This document shows, one piece after another, positions 1 to 11,179 of a stretch of DNA of 64,000 nt. This DNA is from Telmatactis stephensoni (Eukaryota; Cnidaria; Anthozoa; Actiniaria; Isophelliidae). Position 1 is the first letter of the stretch. The number at the start of each line of letters is the position of its first letter. Location of the stretch: the NCBI GenBank assembly GCA_029948255.1, contig JALIZF010001612.1, positions 124,001-188,000 of the forward strand, read 5' to 3'. The notes beneath the pieces were generated by a model that saw nothing but the letters and a program-made list of their open reading frames with translations, was not told the DNA's origin and did no database searches. The translations under genes were made by a program, and so were the position numbers.

Positions 1-1676
1 TAACGGCAAGTTACGGTAAACAACGGCAAGTTATGGTAAGCAACGGTAAGTAACGGTTAGCAACGGCAAGTAATGGTAAGCAACGGGAAGTAACGGCAAG
101 TTACGGTAAGCAACGGCAAGTAACGGTAAGCAACGGCAAGTAACAGTAAGCAACGGCAAGTAACGGGAGGTAACGGCAAGTAAAGGTAAGAACGGCAAGT
201 AATGGTAAGCAACGGCAAGTAACGGCAAGTAACGGGAAGCAAGGGAAAGTAACAGTAACCAACGGCAAGTAACCGTAAGTAACGGGAAGCAACGTTTAGC
301 AATGGTAAGCAACGGCAAGTAACGGTTAGCAACGGCAAGCAATGGTAAGCAACGGCAAGTAATGGTTAGCAAGGGTTAGCAATGGTAAGCAACGGCAAGC
401 AACGGTTAGCAACGGCAAGTAATGGTAAGCAACGTTTAGTAACGGCAAGCAACGGTAAGCAACGGCAAGTAACCGCAAGTTACGGTAAACAACGGCAAGT
501 AACGGTATGCAACGGTAAGTAACAGTAAGCAACTGCAAGTAATGGTAAGCAACGCCAAGTAACAGTAAGCAACGGCAGGTAATGGTAAGTAACGGTATGC
601 AACGGTAAGCAACGCCAAGTAACGGTTAGCAATGGCAAGTTATGGTAAGGAACGGCAAGTAACGGTTAGCAACGGCAAGTAATGGTAAGCAACGGGAAGT
701 AACGGCAAGTTACGGTAAACAACGGCAAGTTATGGTAAGCAACGGTAAGTAACGGTTACCAACGGCAAGTAATTGTAAGCAACGGGAAGTAACGGCAAGT
801 TACGGTAAGCAACGGCAAGTAACGGTAAGCAACGGCAAGTAACAGTAAGCAACGGCAAGTAACGGTAAGCAACGGCAAGTAACGGTAAGCAACGGCAAGT
901 AACAGTAAGCAACGGCAAGTAACGGTAAGCAACGGCAAGTAACGGTAAGCAATGGTAGGTAATGGCTAGCAACGGTTAGCAATGGTAAGCAACGGCAAGT
1001 AACGGTTAGCAATGGCAAGTAATGGTAAGCAACGGCAAGTAACGGTAAGCAATGGCAAGTAATGGTAAGCAACGGCAAGCAACGGCAAGTAATGTTTGGT
1101 AACGGGAAGCAATGGTAAGCAACGGCAAGTAACGGTAAGCAACTGTAAGTAACGGTAAACAACGGCAAGTAATGGGAAGCAACGGCAAGTAACGGTAAGC
1201 AATGGGAAGTAATGGTAAGCAACGGCAAGCAACGGCAAGTAATGGTTAGTAACGGGAAGCAATGGTAAGCAACGGCAAGTAACGGTAAGCAACTGTAAGT
1301 AACGGTAAACAACGGCAAGTAATGGGAAGCAACGGCAAGTAACGGGAAGCAACGACAACTAATGGTAAGCAACGGCAAGTAACGGGAAGCAATGGTTAAC
1401 AACAGGTAGCAGCGGCAAGTAACGGTAAGCAACGGCAAGTAACGGTAAGCAATGGCAAGTAACGGTAAGCAACGGTAAGTAATGGTAAGCAACGGTAAGT
1501 AACGGTAAGCAACGGCAAGTAATGGTAAGCAACGGCAAGTAATGGTAAGCAACGGCAAGTAACGGTAAGCAACGGCAAGTAATGGTAAGCAACGGCAAGT
1601 AACGGTAAGCAACGGTAAGTAATGGTAAGCAACCTCAAGTAACGGTAAACAACGGCAAGTAACAGTAAGCAACGGC
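1..1676. repeat. 10-bp-unit minisatellite array (aacggYaagY)
   Basis: About 165 head-to-tail copies of a 10-bp unit alternate between aacggcaagt and aacggtaagc, giving a 20-bp higher-order unit. Variants include aatgg, aacgg/aacag and ttagc endings. A single 9-bp slip near 190 changes the phase. The array begins before the window. Long stop-free frames on the minus strand follow from the repeat and are not genes. The array ends sharply at gtaagcaacggccaca. Confidence 0.97.
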
Positions 1677-2017
1677 CACAGTGCGAACATAATCATTTCC
1701 GTCAGCTGAAACGTGTCGGAAACTTGAGAAAAAGGCAATGTTTCCGTTTCGGAATCATGGGTATACTGCGACGGAAACGCATCTTAAACCCACGTTTTCG
1801 TTGTAACGTAAACGACGGAAACGCACTAAAACTCCGGACTCTGTTTCCCTATGGATATAAGGCAACGGAAACGCATGTTTACGAACAACGTAAACTCAAG
1901 TTTCAACTGCCTTATATACTTATAAATGAGACTTATACGTTTTTGAATAAGCACTCTTCGTTATCCATTCTTATTGATATACTCTGCTTTTAAGTATATT
2001 CTTTCGAATCTGCTCGT
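1677..2017. other. Unique spacer with three cggaaacgca motifs
   Basis: This follows the minisatellite and holds no convincing gene. The 10-mer cggaaacgca occurs at about 1772, 1815 and 1865 with related gtaaacg words between, which suggests a decayed repeat. An 89-residue frame at 1724-1993 has no domain I recognise. Confidence 0.5.
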
Positions 2018-3323
2018 TTCAACAGTCCGGTTCATAACCATTTCTGGTGATATTTTGTAAACAAGTAGTTTACAGTCGTAAACCAATCAGATTCGAGCTT
2101 CCAGGTCAAATCTTGTTTTACATCACTTAACAGATGGGGATTAGTGGAGTTGACGGATGTTAATCGGCCGTCTTATAAAGCTATACTGAGAGAAATTATA
2201 TCGAGAAAGAAGATAAATATACTTTTAGTCTTTATTTTGCTTATAAATATGAACGTGATACTTTCGTCCTTTTTCAGAATAAAGCCGGTGATCGTTGTGT
2301 GGTCCTTGACTATATTATTATCACAAAACGGCCGGAGAATTGCCAATGCGCGCCTTTGAATAGAATTATTATAAAAATCAATAAAGATCATAAAACTTAA
2401 GCAAAAATAAAATTATACACAGTCGGTCTTTGACTGGAAAATATAATGAAACTACAGCATTCTGGTGCATTTTGTTGATCGCCAAGCGATAATTTAGACT
2501 GACAGAGCTGAATGACCCAAAGACCCCAAAGGAGAACCGAGGAAATCGCTTTTCCTCGAATGTTTGCGTTCCACTAGTTCTTGAATTCTCTTGTCATGTA
2601 AACAAGTCTTTCTTAGCCCCCTTTCTTCTCTTTCAATGTTACCTTCTACTAAACAAATCATACGCAACCTCAGTTCTTCAAGCTAAGAATCGTCGATGCC
2701 CACCTACTTCTTTTTGACCGGCTCTGTTCTTAAACCTCGGAGTGAGACATTCAAAGCGGTCGGCCCTTCGACAATTCTGTCAGGCCCTCTATAAAACCAA
2801 CTCGAAATGGCAACTTAACTCTTCTAGTTTTTCTAGTAGTGGGAAGCGATCGTTTTCAAGCAATAAGGTGACTAGATAGAGAAGGGTTCAAGAGAGCTTA
2901 TGACCCTCCATCACGCAGCTTCAATCAGGCGCTTGCACCCAGCCATTTCGTCTTGCACCCAAGCAAACTTGACATCAAATGAGAGCCAAACTATTATGGA
3001 ACAGAATCTGGTAGGAAAAAATGCTACCCCAGTAGGGCAAGGTACTAAAATCTTCGTTGTTTTGGAGTAAATTCCAACGAAACAACACAGAAGAAAGTCT
3101 AAAAAGCAATATAAATATTCGAATTCTCGGTCAAGACACACGTTCTACACATCAATGGCGTCGTCATTTGCATAGCATTGCATTACCGCACAAAGAATTA
3201 TGGGAAGGGGTCGTTTTTAATCAAAAAGGATCCAAATAGAGTAGGGTTCCAGAAAGGCCTTAGGCCGCCATCTTGTGACGTAAAGCAAGGTCACCAGAAA
3301 TGGTTATGAACCGGACTGTTCAA
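2018..3323. mobile_element. Non-autonomous DNA transposon copy A, 5-bp TSD
   Basis: The element occupies 2023-3318 (1,296 bp). It has near-perfect terminal inverted repeats of about 28 bp beginning CAGTCCGGTTCATAACCATT. It is flanked by the 5-bp direct repeat ttcaa at 2018-2022 and 3319-3323. No transposase is present; only frames of up to 76 codons occur, mirrored in copy B. The 5-bp TSD and CAG...CTG ends resemble hAT5-type elements, but that superfamily assignment is inference. Confidence 0.93.
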
Positions 3324-4153
3324 TGGATATTCTTCTTTCACATGAATGTTAAGTCAGTAGTATTCATTCATTTATATTACTTGCAGAAAACGGCAGCCAA
3401 CTGACACATATTAATTTTGTCTAAAATATATTTTATTTAGTTCAATATCGTACTAGTTGTAATATGTTATAAATATAGAGATATTCTTCTCATAACGATC
3501 ATGAATGATATCAATAGATCACTAAAGTATCTATTTTGTGTTGTCTATTTCTGTATACACTCATTGCAACAAGCGTCAAGCCAAGACAGAAATGAATGCT
3601 GGTTTGATGAAAGTAATGTTCTAAAACCAGACACGTTATCAACAAAGTTGAATACATGATATACTAACAAGCATATGTAAAAATGCTTTCATCATGTTAT
3701 TAGGTAGAAACAAGTCTGATTTGAATACTTGGCTTGACGCCTGTTGCTTTGAACAGCGACGTTTTTTATGAAATAAGTGTATATTTCTACGTATTTTTCA
3801 ATCAACGGTCACATAATTCTAAAGATAAAAATATAAGTAAACTGCAAAAAATAATTGAAGAATAATTGAAACGTTTGGATACTTTGAAAATCAGGTATTC
3901 CTTATCGGATTCGTTGTTTTGTTATTGGAACACGTCCAAAGTGTAGAGTGATTTTCAGTAGTCTGTGAAAGAAAAACGACTATTTATTTGTATTATTTTT
4001 GCACGTCTTTAATTTCGCGAAATCAAAAAATTCATGAAATTTCTGACCTTTTTTAACTGACGACAGAAATCAATCTAGCGCAAAAAACCTGAATATGATA
4101 ACCAATCGAGTCACATACTCATTGAATCTAGATAGTTTTAAAACATTATAAAC
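3324..4153. other. AT-rich spacer with a 20-bp inverted-repeat pair
   Basis: No gene is seen. The 20-mer at 3566-3585 (gcaacaagcgtcaagccaag) is repeated in inverted orientation with one mismatch at 3729-3748. This could be the termini of a small, decayed 183-bp MITE. Confidence 0.5.
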
Positions 4154-4290
4154 TTAGGGCCCGTTCACATGAGGTAGGGTGCCCCTAGGTAGAAGGGCTA
4201 TCTCTTGTTTTGTATCCCCCAGGGAAAAGAAAAGTAGGTAGCCCAACTACCTAGGGGCACCCTCTCTCAGGCATGTGAACGGGCCCTAAA
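4153..4290. mobile_element. Snap-back MITE, TA target site
   Basis: An element of about 130 bp is bounded by the inverted repeats GGGCCCGTTCACATG and CATGTGAACGGGCCC, with TA on each side. Its interior holds complementary gtgcccctaggta and tacctaggggcac words, so the whole element folds into a hairpin. The TA flanks would suit a Tc1/mariner-type or other TA-inserting family. Confidence 0.85.
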
Positions 4291-4320
4291 TTCGTTGTAG
4301 CAGCAAAAGTCCTTTAACTT

Positions 4321-4577
4321 TTAGGGCCTGTTCACATGAGGGAGGGTACCCCTATGTAGTATGTACCCTGGGTGGTAGGGTGCCCATTCTCCTTTGTTTT
4401 ACGCAGTTCGTTTCACATGCGAAGGAGGGTACCCCTAGGGGCTAGGGGCACCCTACCCCCTAGGGGCACCTTCCCTCGCACGTGAAACGAACTACAAAAC
4501 AAAGGAGAAGGGGCACCCTACCACTTAGGGATGGTGCCCCTATGTAGTAGGGTTACCCTTATGTGAACAGGCCCTTA
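4321..4577. mobile_element. Second snap-back MITE of the same family, fully palindromic
   Basis: The ends (aGGGCCTGTTCACAT and its complement) match the MITE 30 bp upstream. The interior continues as a near-continuous palindrome through ctcctttgttttacgcagtt and cgtttcacatgcga to a G/C-rich loop. Several gtacccctagggg words repeat inside, so a long hairpin is expected. Confidence 0.85.
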
Positions 4578-4600
4578 GACCTTCAGTCACTAAGTGCTTT

Positions 4601-4947
4601 CATCTCTTGCTGCCCAAGAAGGTACACCTTTCGGTTTTTGGCGACTCGACTTCTCGTCTGATATAATAATGCGAGAAGTGAGTCGCTTTTGGGCAGTTGA
4701 TAAGTTGTTTTTGGGTGTAGTCGTCTAAAGCTTTTTTGATGCTGTGAAGTTTTGACCGTTCCCAAGATAGCCTTCGAACTTTCCTTGGCCTCGGACCTGG
4801 TCCAGGTTCCACCTCGCCCTCGTCACAGCTCTCTTCGCTGGACATGCACTCTAAGGCAAATGAGGTCTCTAGTATCTGTTGTGCCTTCTCTTTGTTGGTG
4901 GCAGTTAGCTCGACAGAGCGAAGGGCTTTTTGGCGCCTTTCAAGCTT
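4601..4947 (-). CDS. Candidate terminal exon of an unnamed gene (acidic patch then basic patch)
   Basis: On the minus strand a polypyrimidine tract and acceptor (tattttatag) precede an open frame that begins KLERRQKALRSVELT. It continues through an acidic stretch, SSEESCDEGEVE, a proline-rich stretch, and a basic PRKVRRLSWERSKL segment. It ends at a stop after about 115 residues. Near residue 80 a +1 shift to the adjacent frame would read ...LLYQTRSRVAKNRKVYLL..., which looks more coding-like, so a frameshift is possible. The layout is reminiscent of the C-terminal tails of uncharacterised cnidarian proteins; I cannot name a function. No upstream exon was found, and it may be a fragment carried with the repeats around it. 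Confidence 0.4.
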
Positions 4948-5334
4948 CTATAAAATAAATTGAGTCAAATTTTAGTTTAGAGAGAATGAGTATATATTTG
5001 GTTAGTCGAAATTAAAGAAATTGTTAAAACTTTGTAAAACCCAGTGTGTTAATAAAAAAATCGGATCTATAGTTTTTAAATTTAATTTTTTCTCGTGGCG
5101 GGAAGAGTTTTTGAATGAGAAAGGGAAGCTAAAAACATTAATGCTCCGAAATCTGGCCGACAATAATTGTACCGTGTTAACTTAAGACCTTATATTTGGT
5201 GTGTGAAACGATGTGAAAAATGCATGAAATTATGGAAGGGAAAAATTGAATTGAAAAGCAATTTACCCGTTTCTTTCTTTGCTGTAGACGTAGGTTTGTT
5301 CGGTGCATTTCAAATTTTTGATTTTTCCGTCTTG

Positions 5335-5535
5335 TACAGTCGTCCCTCAGTGACTTCCAGTACTGATGAACTGCATCTAAACATTAATAGTATCAGGACA
5401 AATTATGGAAAATTTAATATTCATTATTCGGCTGTCCTAATTTGGAATAATCTTGATGATGATATTAAAAAACTCCCTACGAACTCTTTCAAAACCAAAC
5501 TAAAATCTAAATTACTGGAAATTTATTCTTGTTAG
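5335..5535 (+). pseudogene. 3' end of a non-LTR retrotransposon ORF2 (RT C-terminus)
   Basis: The last part of the 5167-5535 frame, including IRTNYGKF, AVLIWNNLDDDIKKLP and SFKTKLKSKLLEIYS, matches the C-terminal tail typical of LINE ORF2 proteins: R-T-N-Y-G-K-F, then an xIWN motif, then SFK-x-x-LK. The reverse-transcriptase core is absent, so this is a 5'-truncated copy. Its 3' UTR runs T-rich to 5760 and is interrupted by DNA element copy B. It appears to resume at 7069 with AATAAA-like signals and a short gtcaaaa tail. The first half of the frame, 5167-5330, has no recognisable motif. Confidence 0.7.
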
Positions 5536-5760
5536 TTTTTCTGAGTCTTCAGCTGGTTTTTTTTTTCTCTTTTTTTTCTCTTTTCTCTTCCTTTTTTTTC
5601 ACTTCAGCTTTGTGTGTGTGTGTATGTGTGGATTTAATTGCTTGTCAACCTATTCTACAAATGTATAACTTTATTTATGCTGTTACACAGCTAGATTAGC
5701 TTATTTAAGTTATTCTGTGTGACGTTTACCTATTATTATTGTGTATATGTATATTTTTGT
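5536..5760 (+). other. LINE 3' UTR, upstream half
   Basis: T-rich and TG-rich sequence (tgtgtgtgtgtatgtgtg near 5612) follows the LINE stop codon. It ends exactly at the 5-bp target duplicate of DNA element B. Confidence 0.55.
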
Positions 5761-7073
5761 CAGTCCGGTTCATAACCATTTCTGGTGACCTTGCTTTACG
5801 TCACAAGATGGCGGCCTAAGGCCTTTCTGGAACCCTACTCTATTTGGATCCTTTTTGATTAAAAACGACCCCTTCCCATAATTCTTTGTGCGGTAATGCA
5901 ATGCTATGCAAATGACGACGCCATTGATGTGTAGAACGTGTGTCTTGACCGAGAATTCGAATATTTATATTGCTTTTTAGACTTTCTTCTGTGTTGTTTC
6001 GTTGGAATTTACTCCAAAACAACGAAGATTTTAGTACCTTGCCCTACTGGGGTAGCATTTTTTCCTACCAGATTCTGTTCCATAATAGTTTGGCTCTCAT
6101 TTGATGTCAAGTTTGCTTGGGTGCAAGACGAAATGGCTGGGTGCAAGCGCTTTGATTGAAGCTGCGTGATGGAGGGTCATAAGCTCTCTTGAACCCTTCT
6201 CTATCTAGTCACCTTATTGCTTGAAAACGATCGCTTCCCACTACTAGAAAAACTAGAAGAGTTAAGTTGCCATTTCGAGTTGGTTTTATAGAGGGCCTGA
6301 CAGAATTGTCGAAGGGCCGACCGCTTTGAATGTCTCACTCCGAGGTTTAAGAACAGAGCCGGTCAAGAAGAAGTATGTGGGCATCGACGATTCTTAGCTT
6401 GAAGAACTGAGGTTGCGTATGATTTGTTTAGTAGAAGGTAACATTGAAAGAGAAGAAAGGGGGCTAAGAAAGACTTGTTTACATGACAAGAGAATTCAAG
6501 AACTAGTGGAACGCAAACATTCGAGGAAAAGCGATTTCCTCGGTTCTCCTTTGGGGTCTTTGGGTCATTCAGCTCTGTCAGTCTAAATTATCGCTTGGCG
6601 ATCAACAAAATGCACCAGAATGCTGTAGTTTCATTATATTTTCTGTTGATTTCCCAGTCAAAGACCGACTGTGTATAATTTTATTTTTGCTTAAGTTTTA
6701 TGATCTTTATTGATTTTTATAATAATTCTATTCAAAGGCGCGCATTGGCAATTCTCCGGCCGTTTTGTGATAATAATATAGTCAAGGACCACACAACGAT
6801 CACCGGCTTTATTCTGAAAAAGGACGAAAGTATCACGTTCATATTTATAAGCAAAATAAAGACTAAAAGTATATTTATCTTCTTTCTCGATATAATTTCT
6901 CTCAGTATAGCTTTATAAGACGGCCGATTAACATCCGTCAACTCCACTAATCCCCATCTGTTAAGTGATGTAAAACAAGATTTGACCTGGAAGCTCGAAT
7001 CTGATTGGTTTACGACTGTAAACTACTTGTTTACAAAATATCACCAGAAATGGTTATGAACCGGACTGTTTGT
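5756..7073. mobile_element. Non-autonomous DNA transposon copy B (inverted relative to A)
   Basis: The element occupies 5761-7068 (1,308 bp) with the same termini as copy A and the 5-bp TSD tttgt at 5756-5760 and 7069-7073. It is the reverse complement of copy A apart from scattered differences and a 12-bp indel near 6644. The two copies face each other across 2.4 kb and insert in different target sequences, so they are independent insertions. Confidence 0.93.
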
Positions 7074-7136
7074 ATTTGCAATGTAATATTAAGGTAATAA
7101 AGCAATAAAAAAGTCAAAAGTCAAAAAGTCAAGTCA
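7069..7136 (+). other. LINE 3' UTR, downstream half and tail
   Basis: After one copy of the TSD the sequence continues as tttgcaatgtaatattaagg, then aataaagcaataaaaaa and a short gtcaaaa/gtcaag tandem tail. This is a plausible 3' end for the LINE whose coding end lies at 5535. Confidence 0.55.
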
Positions 7137-8545
7137 AGATCTCAGCTTTGTTTGTTTTCAGTGCCATGCCAAATATTTATGACTCTTTGCAAAATTAGAA
7201 CATTTGATTCAATAATTTAGAATTTCGCCTCGTCTCACCACTAAGTTTGATTTGAGCCAGGAAGCCGGTACCAAAAGCGCAACACTGTAACTTATATTTT
7301 CAATTTTAGTCGAGTTTTAGATCTAATATAATTTGAGTGATTTGCTCAAGAGGGGCTCACTTACCATGTCTTTGATATTACAAACTGCTGCATCATTTGC
7401 CCTTTTTGTAGGTTTTTTTTGCGTTTTAAACTGGTATCTGATGAAACAAATAATCATATGATAGTATAATAAGAGAAGCAAAAAGAGGTTTAGCACCTTT
7501 TTGCTCCACTTGTATGAATATTTGGTTCCATTATTAATAAATAAATAATTACCCTTGGAACGAGGGCTTAACAAGGGTTATCCCTCTCTAGTTTGTTTAA
7601 AAGATAAAACTTAACTTATTGATCTTCAGCGAGAATATCAATCATCTATTTATCCCGTGAAATGGGTTTTAGATTAAGCATATCCAAAGGGCAGTGGCAA
7701 AATTCTCGGGTAATCGTAATTTCGAGTTGAACCAGGGTGGTAAGGTCAAATATCACTCATAACATAAAATGCTCAATGCTGAAATAGATGCAAAGAGACG
7801 TAGCGATCTTTTTATTTGCTCTCAATAGATAACAGATTTTAAAAGCTTCTATTAAAAAAATATTGGCAAACGTTAACAATTCCTAGCCTCCTCCGCAGGC
7901 AACTGTTCGCTTTTTCGCTGGGCTTCCTGTGTTGAAGACAAGTAGTGGACTGGACGCTAGAAGAGAAAAGGCGAGCGTTGCCTGCAAATACTGACGACAA
8001 CTACTTGTCAGTTCGCGCAGGTCGGTTCGCGCATCTTAAAATCTCCTAAGCAGGGGAGGGACATCAAGAATTCGTAGCCTCAAAGATGTCAACGGGGAAC
8101 AGTGTTAGAAATTTCTCATTGTATACAGTCTCTTATAAACTGAATCGCCGGCCTAGGCTTGTATTCCCACTTTCGAGGCACAAAAATTATTACTGACAAT
8201 GATGTTAATGTTCACGAAAATCAAAGAGCAAATTCTTAGCTAGTTTCAAAGCTGCTTTGAGGTTTTGATTTTAAAATACACTGCCCAGCACACATCCGTG
8301 GAAGTCCGCGAGTTCGATGCATGGAAATGGAGTATCTACTACATATGCCGATAACAGGAGATAGTTCCTAAGGTTAATTTCTATTAGAAAGTATGGAAAC
8401 TTCAAAATGTTTTCCAGATACTCCACAATCATTCCACATTGACGAAGTTCCTGAACATCAACAACAACAACTCGAAGATATTGCCGATATTATATTACAA
8501 CGGGACAGGATTGATTCAAATACCGCAATGACTTTTAATATATAT
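7137..8545. other. No recognisable gene
   Basis: AT-rich unique sequence. The frame at 7323-7574 (minus) and the one starting at 8393 lack domains and splice signals. A weak tandem of ctgacgacaactacttgtc-like words occurs near 7930-8010. Confidence 0.5.
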
Positions 8546-10443
8546 ATTTATTATATGGCTACGATAGTACGCGCGCTCTGATTGGCTGATTTCCGGTCTG
8601 ATATTTTCCCATCTCAGACCGGTTACCATGACAATTGGTCCGGATCGTGTATCAGATTTTCGACTTTGTTTAAAATTTCACATTTTCCCTCGATAAATAT
8701 GAAATTCAAGAGCAAAATAAAACAAAAAGCGAACAAAGAAATTTTGACGATGAAAAGGACCATTCTGGCGAATTTTATTAAGGAGGCTAGAAATGGTTCT
8801 TGAGCGCGCGCCGAGTGCGCGCGCTAATTTGATGACGAAATACGAAGTGACTGAACAAGACAAAGCACTTTTTTGACAAATTTTCGTATTTATAATGGAT
8901 AGAAGTCGAATCTATTCAATATTCGAGCTAAAGCTTTTTTTAGAGAGCAAAAAGCATCAATCTCATCCACATTATTTTGCACAAAATGGTTCTGTTTGCT
9001 TGTCTCGAGCTTCAATTGAGGCAAAATGACGCATGCGCAGTTTGAGCAATTTTACGAGACCCCTCTGACGCGTACACGATAAATTTGAGCAAATATCTCA
9101 AAAACTACTCGGTGAATTTTTTTAATCTTTTGTTTTTCTATTCTAACTAAGTTTAAGAGTGTGTTGATGAAATATAAAAAAATTCTGTAATGGGGAAGTC
9201 TTTTTATATCTAAAATACGGTTTTTGCAATATTTCATGAATTCTGCATTACAGAATTTTTTAATTTTTGCTCATATGAAAGGTCAACTAGCGAACTCATC
9301 ATATGCAGTTTTAAAAAAACTTTCACCGAACAGAAATTAAGATATGAATATTTATATTGAAATTTTACGTCAGTTTGCCGAAAATCTGTTGTTGTCATGA
9401 CAACCGCATACGTGATGATTTTTTAAAAATTGAACTCCCCGTTTCATAAGCTTTAATATGGTATATCACATCAATATTACCTTTTTGGCGATATAGAAAT
9501 CTTAGAATTTTTTATGAGTGTGCACTCATTTATGGGAACCCTTTCCAGCCTCCTTAAACGTAGAATCAAATAGACGCAATGCCTTTTGGCTAATCCTTAC
9601 ATTTTCAAAATGTCAAGTTTTGAGCTACAAACTTGATGAAAACCTATTCAATAAATTTTCAAATGCTCTCAAAAGTTTTAAAGATAACTGATAAGAAGTT
9701 TAGTTGGGAAGTTCACAAACAAAACAAAAGGCTTTATACTGATCGACAGATCGAAAAAAGGCCAAAAGCAATCGAAAAAAAACAAACATTGTACAACTAG
9801 TATTAAACTTAAATACAAACTTACATTTTTGAGTCAAGATGAATTGAAGACAGTTCCAGCAATTCTCTCTAGTCACCAGTCATAAAGAAAGCAGAAATAA
9901 TTTTCGATCCAGATTTCTATAGCCAGCTCAGTTGTTTCAGGAAAGAAAACAAAACTCTCAGACTCAGTTTCGTTGTCGTCGGCCGTTTTGAGAAACGACT
10001 CCAGGAATTCAGCTGTGGCGAGCAAGCGAACAGCAGTCTCTTTTGTCAAAAAGTTGACTTTTTTCTTCTCTATTTTTCGCAGTTGAATTTACAGAAAGGG
10101 ACCTCAAACGTTTATCGAGGTTATCCAAGCAATTATTAACGCAAAAACTCAAGTTTTCCAAAGGAAAAAGGTGCTTTCGACTGCTCATGAATTCTGAGCT
10201 GTGCGCGCGCGCGTCAATTCCCGCCAAAATAAAACGAAAACTTGGATGAATTAAAATTGGAAGAAACGGAAAAAGCCATATAATAAAAGAGTTATTAACC
10301 TCGCTTGCTCGGTTTGTACGGGAAAATATCAGACCTCGGTCTTTTTTGTACGGACCTCGCCTACGGCTCGGTCCGTACTGTCAAGACCTCGGTCTGATAT
10401 TTTCCCGTACAGACCTCGCGCTTGGTTAATAACCCTTTAATAT
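8546..10443. mobile_element. Long member (1.9 kb) of an inverted-repeat family, carrying a small gene
   Basis: The left end (ttattatatggctacgatag, then cgcgcgctctgattggctga) and the right end (gagttattaacc, ggtctgatattttcccgtac, ttaataaccctttaatat) match a 0.31-kb element at 17283-17593. TTATTATATGGCT at 8549 is inverted as AGCCATATAATAA near 10278-10290. The 17-kb copy looks like an internal-deletion derivative of this one. The interior holds CG-alternating runs (8801-8821, 10203-10213) and one degenerate minus-strand gene. Confidence 0.75.
9873..10188 (-). pseudogene. Small unnamed gene inside the repeat, one frameshift
   Basis: On the minus strand an ATG at 10188 opens MSSRKHLFPLENLSFCVNNC and continues with LDNLDKRLRSLSV. 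Around 10085 the coding-like frame shifts by one and continues with LRKIEKKKVNFLTKETAVRL, then a leucine/phenylalanine-rich helix and an acidic ADDNETESESF stretch. It ends in FCFLYDW and a stop at 9873. The composition of both halves looks coding and the joined product would be about 105 residues. I do not recognise the family. Because it lies inside a repeat whose short relative lacks it, it could be element cargo or a captured host exon. Confidence 0.35.
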
Positions 10444-11160
10444 AGATCGCCGTTGCCATCAATAAATATTGTGTTGGAAGTAAATAAAATGAAACATATC
10501 TTGGCAGAGAATACTTGAGTACTGGTGGAGAGGAATCGTTAGGTAGCCTAATATAAGGCTTCCTGCTGTGTTAGCTTCAAGGTCAACCGTCGTTAATCAT
10601 CTGCCCGGTAAAATTACTGATTTCAGAACAGTCGGAGCTACTCAGCGTTGACCGTAGTAAATACAAAATTTATCAAGGAAATACATTCATTCAAACATGT
10701 TCTTGTCAGAAGTGATCTAAGCCGGAGCGGCAGGCTGACGTGACAGACTCACGACAATGAGTAAAAAGGAATGTAGTACTTTAAATGAAAAGAGGCCCAT
10801 TAGGCTTTTAGTTTATTGGCATGGGTAGCACAGATAGGAAAGCTCAGTTACCGATGCAAAATTTAGAAAATAGTGATATGCCCATCTTGTTTCCTTAAGA
10901 AGTTACTTTCCGTGGCTTTGATCTTTCTTAAGATTACAAACATCCATTACATTACCCTAAAACCCTCAAACACTCATACTCATACTCATACTCATCAATT
11001 AATCCCGTCAGGCAACAAAAGCGGAGATTTACAACATAGAGTACCTGTTTTGTTGCCTTCATCGGAAGAAGATGAACTAGTGAATATTTTCTTCTTACAA
11101 TTTTTTTTCTTTTTTCCTATAATATTACCATTAACAATATATCAGATGCTTTAACAAACA
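10444..11160. other. No recognisable gene; short actcat tandem
   Basis: Unique sequence. A four-copy hexanucleotide (actcat) tandem lies at about 10973-10997. The 93-residue frame at 10873 crosses it and is not convincing. Confidence 0.5.
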
Positions 11161-11179
11161 GTAACATAAATAGTTGAAA

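Noticed and set aside
1..1676. CRISPR array
   Set aside because: The units are contiguous 10-mers with no unique spacers, in a eukaryotic context.
31..1738. Twelve overlapping minus-strand open frames with LPLLAVAYRYLPLL-type repeats
   Set aside because: They are translations of a 10-bp tandem repeat in which stops happen to be rare; every frame gives a similar repetitive product.
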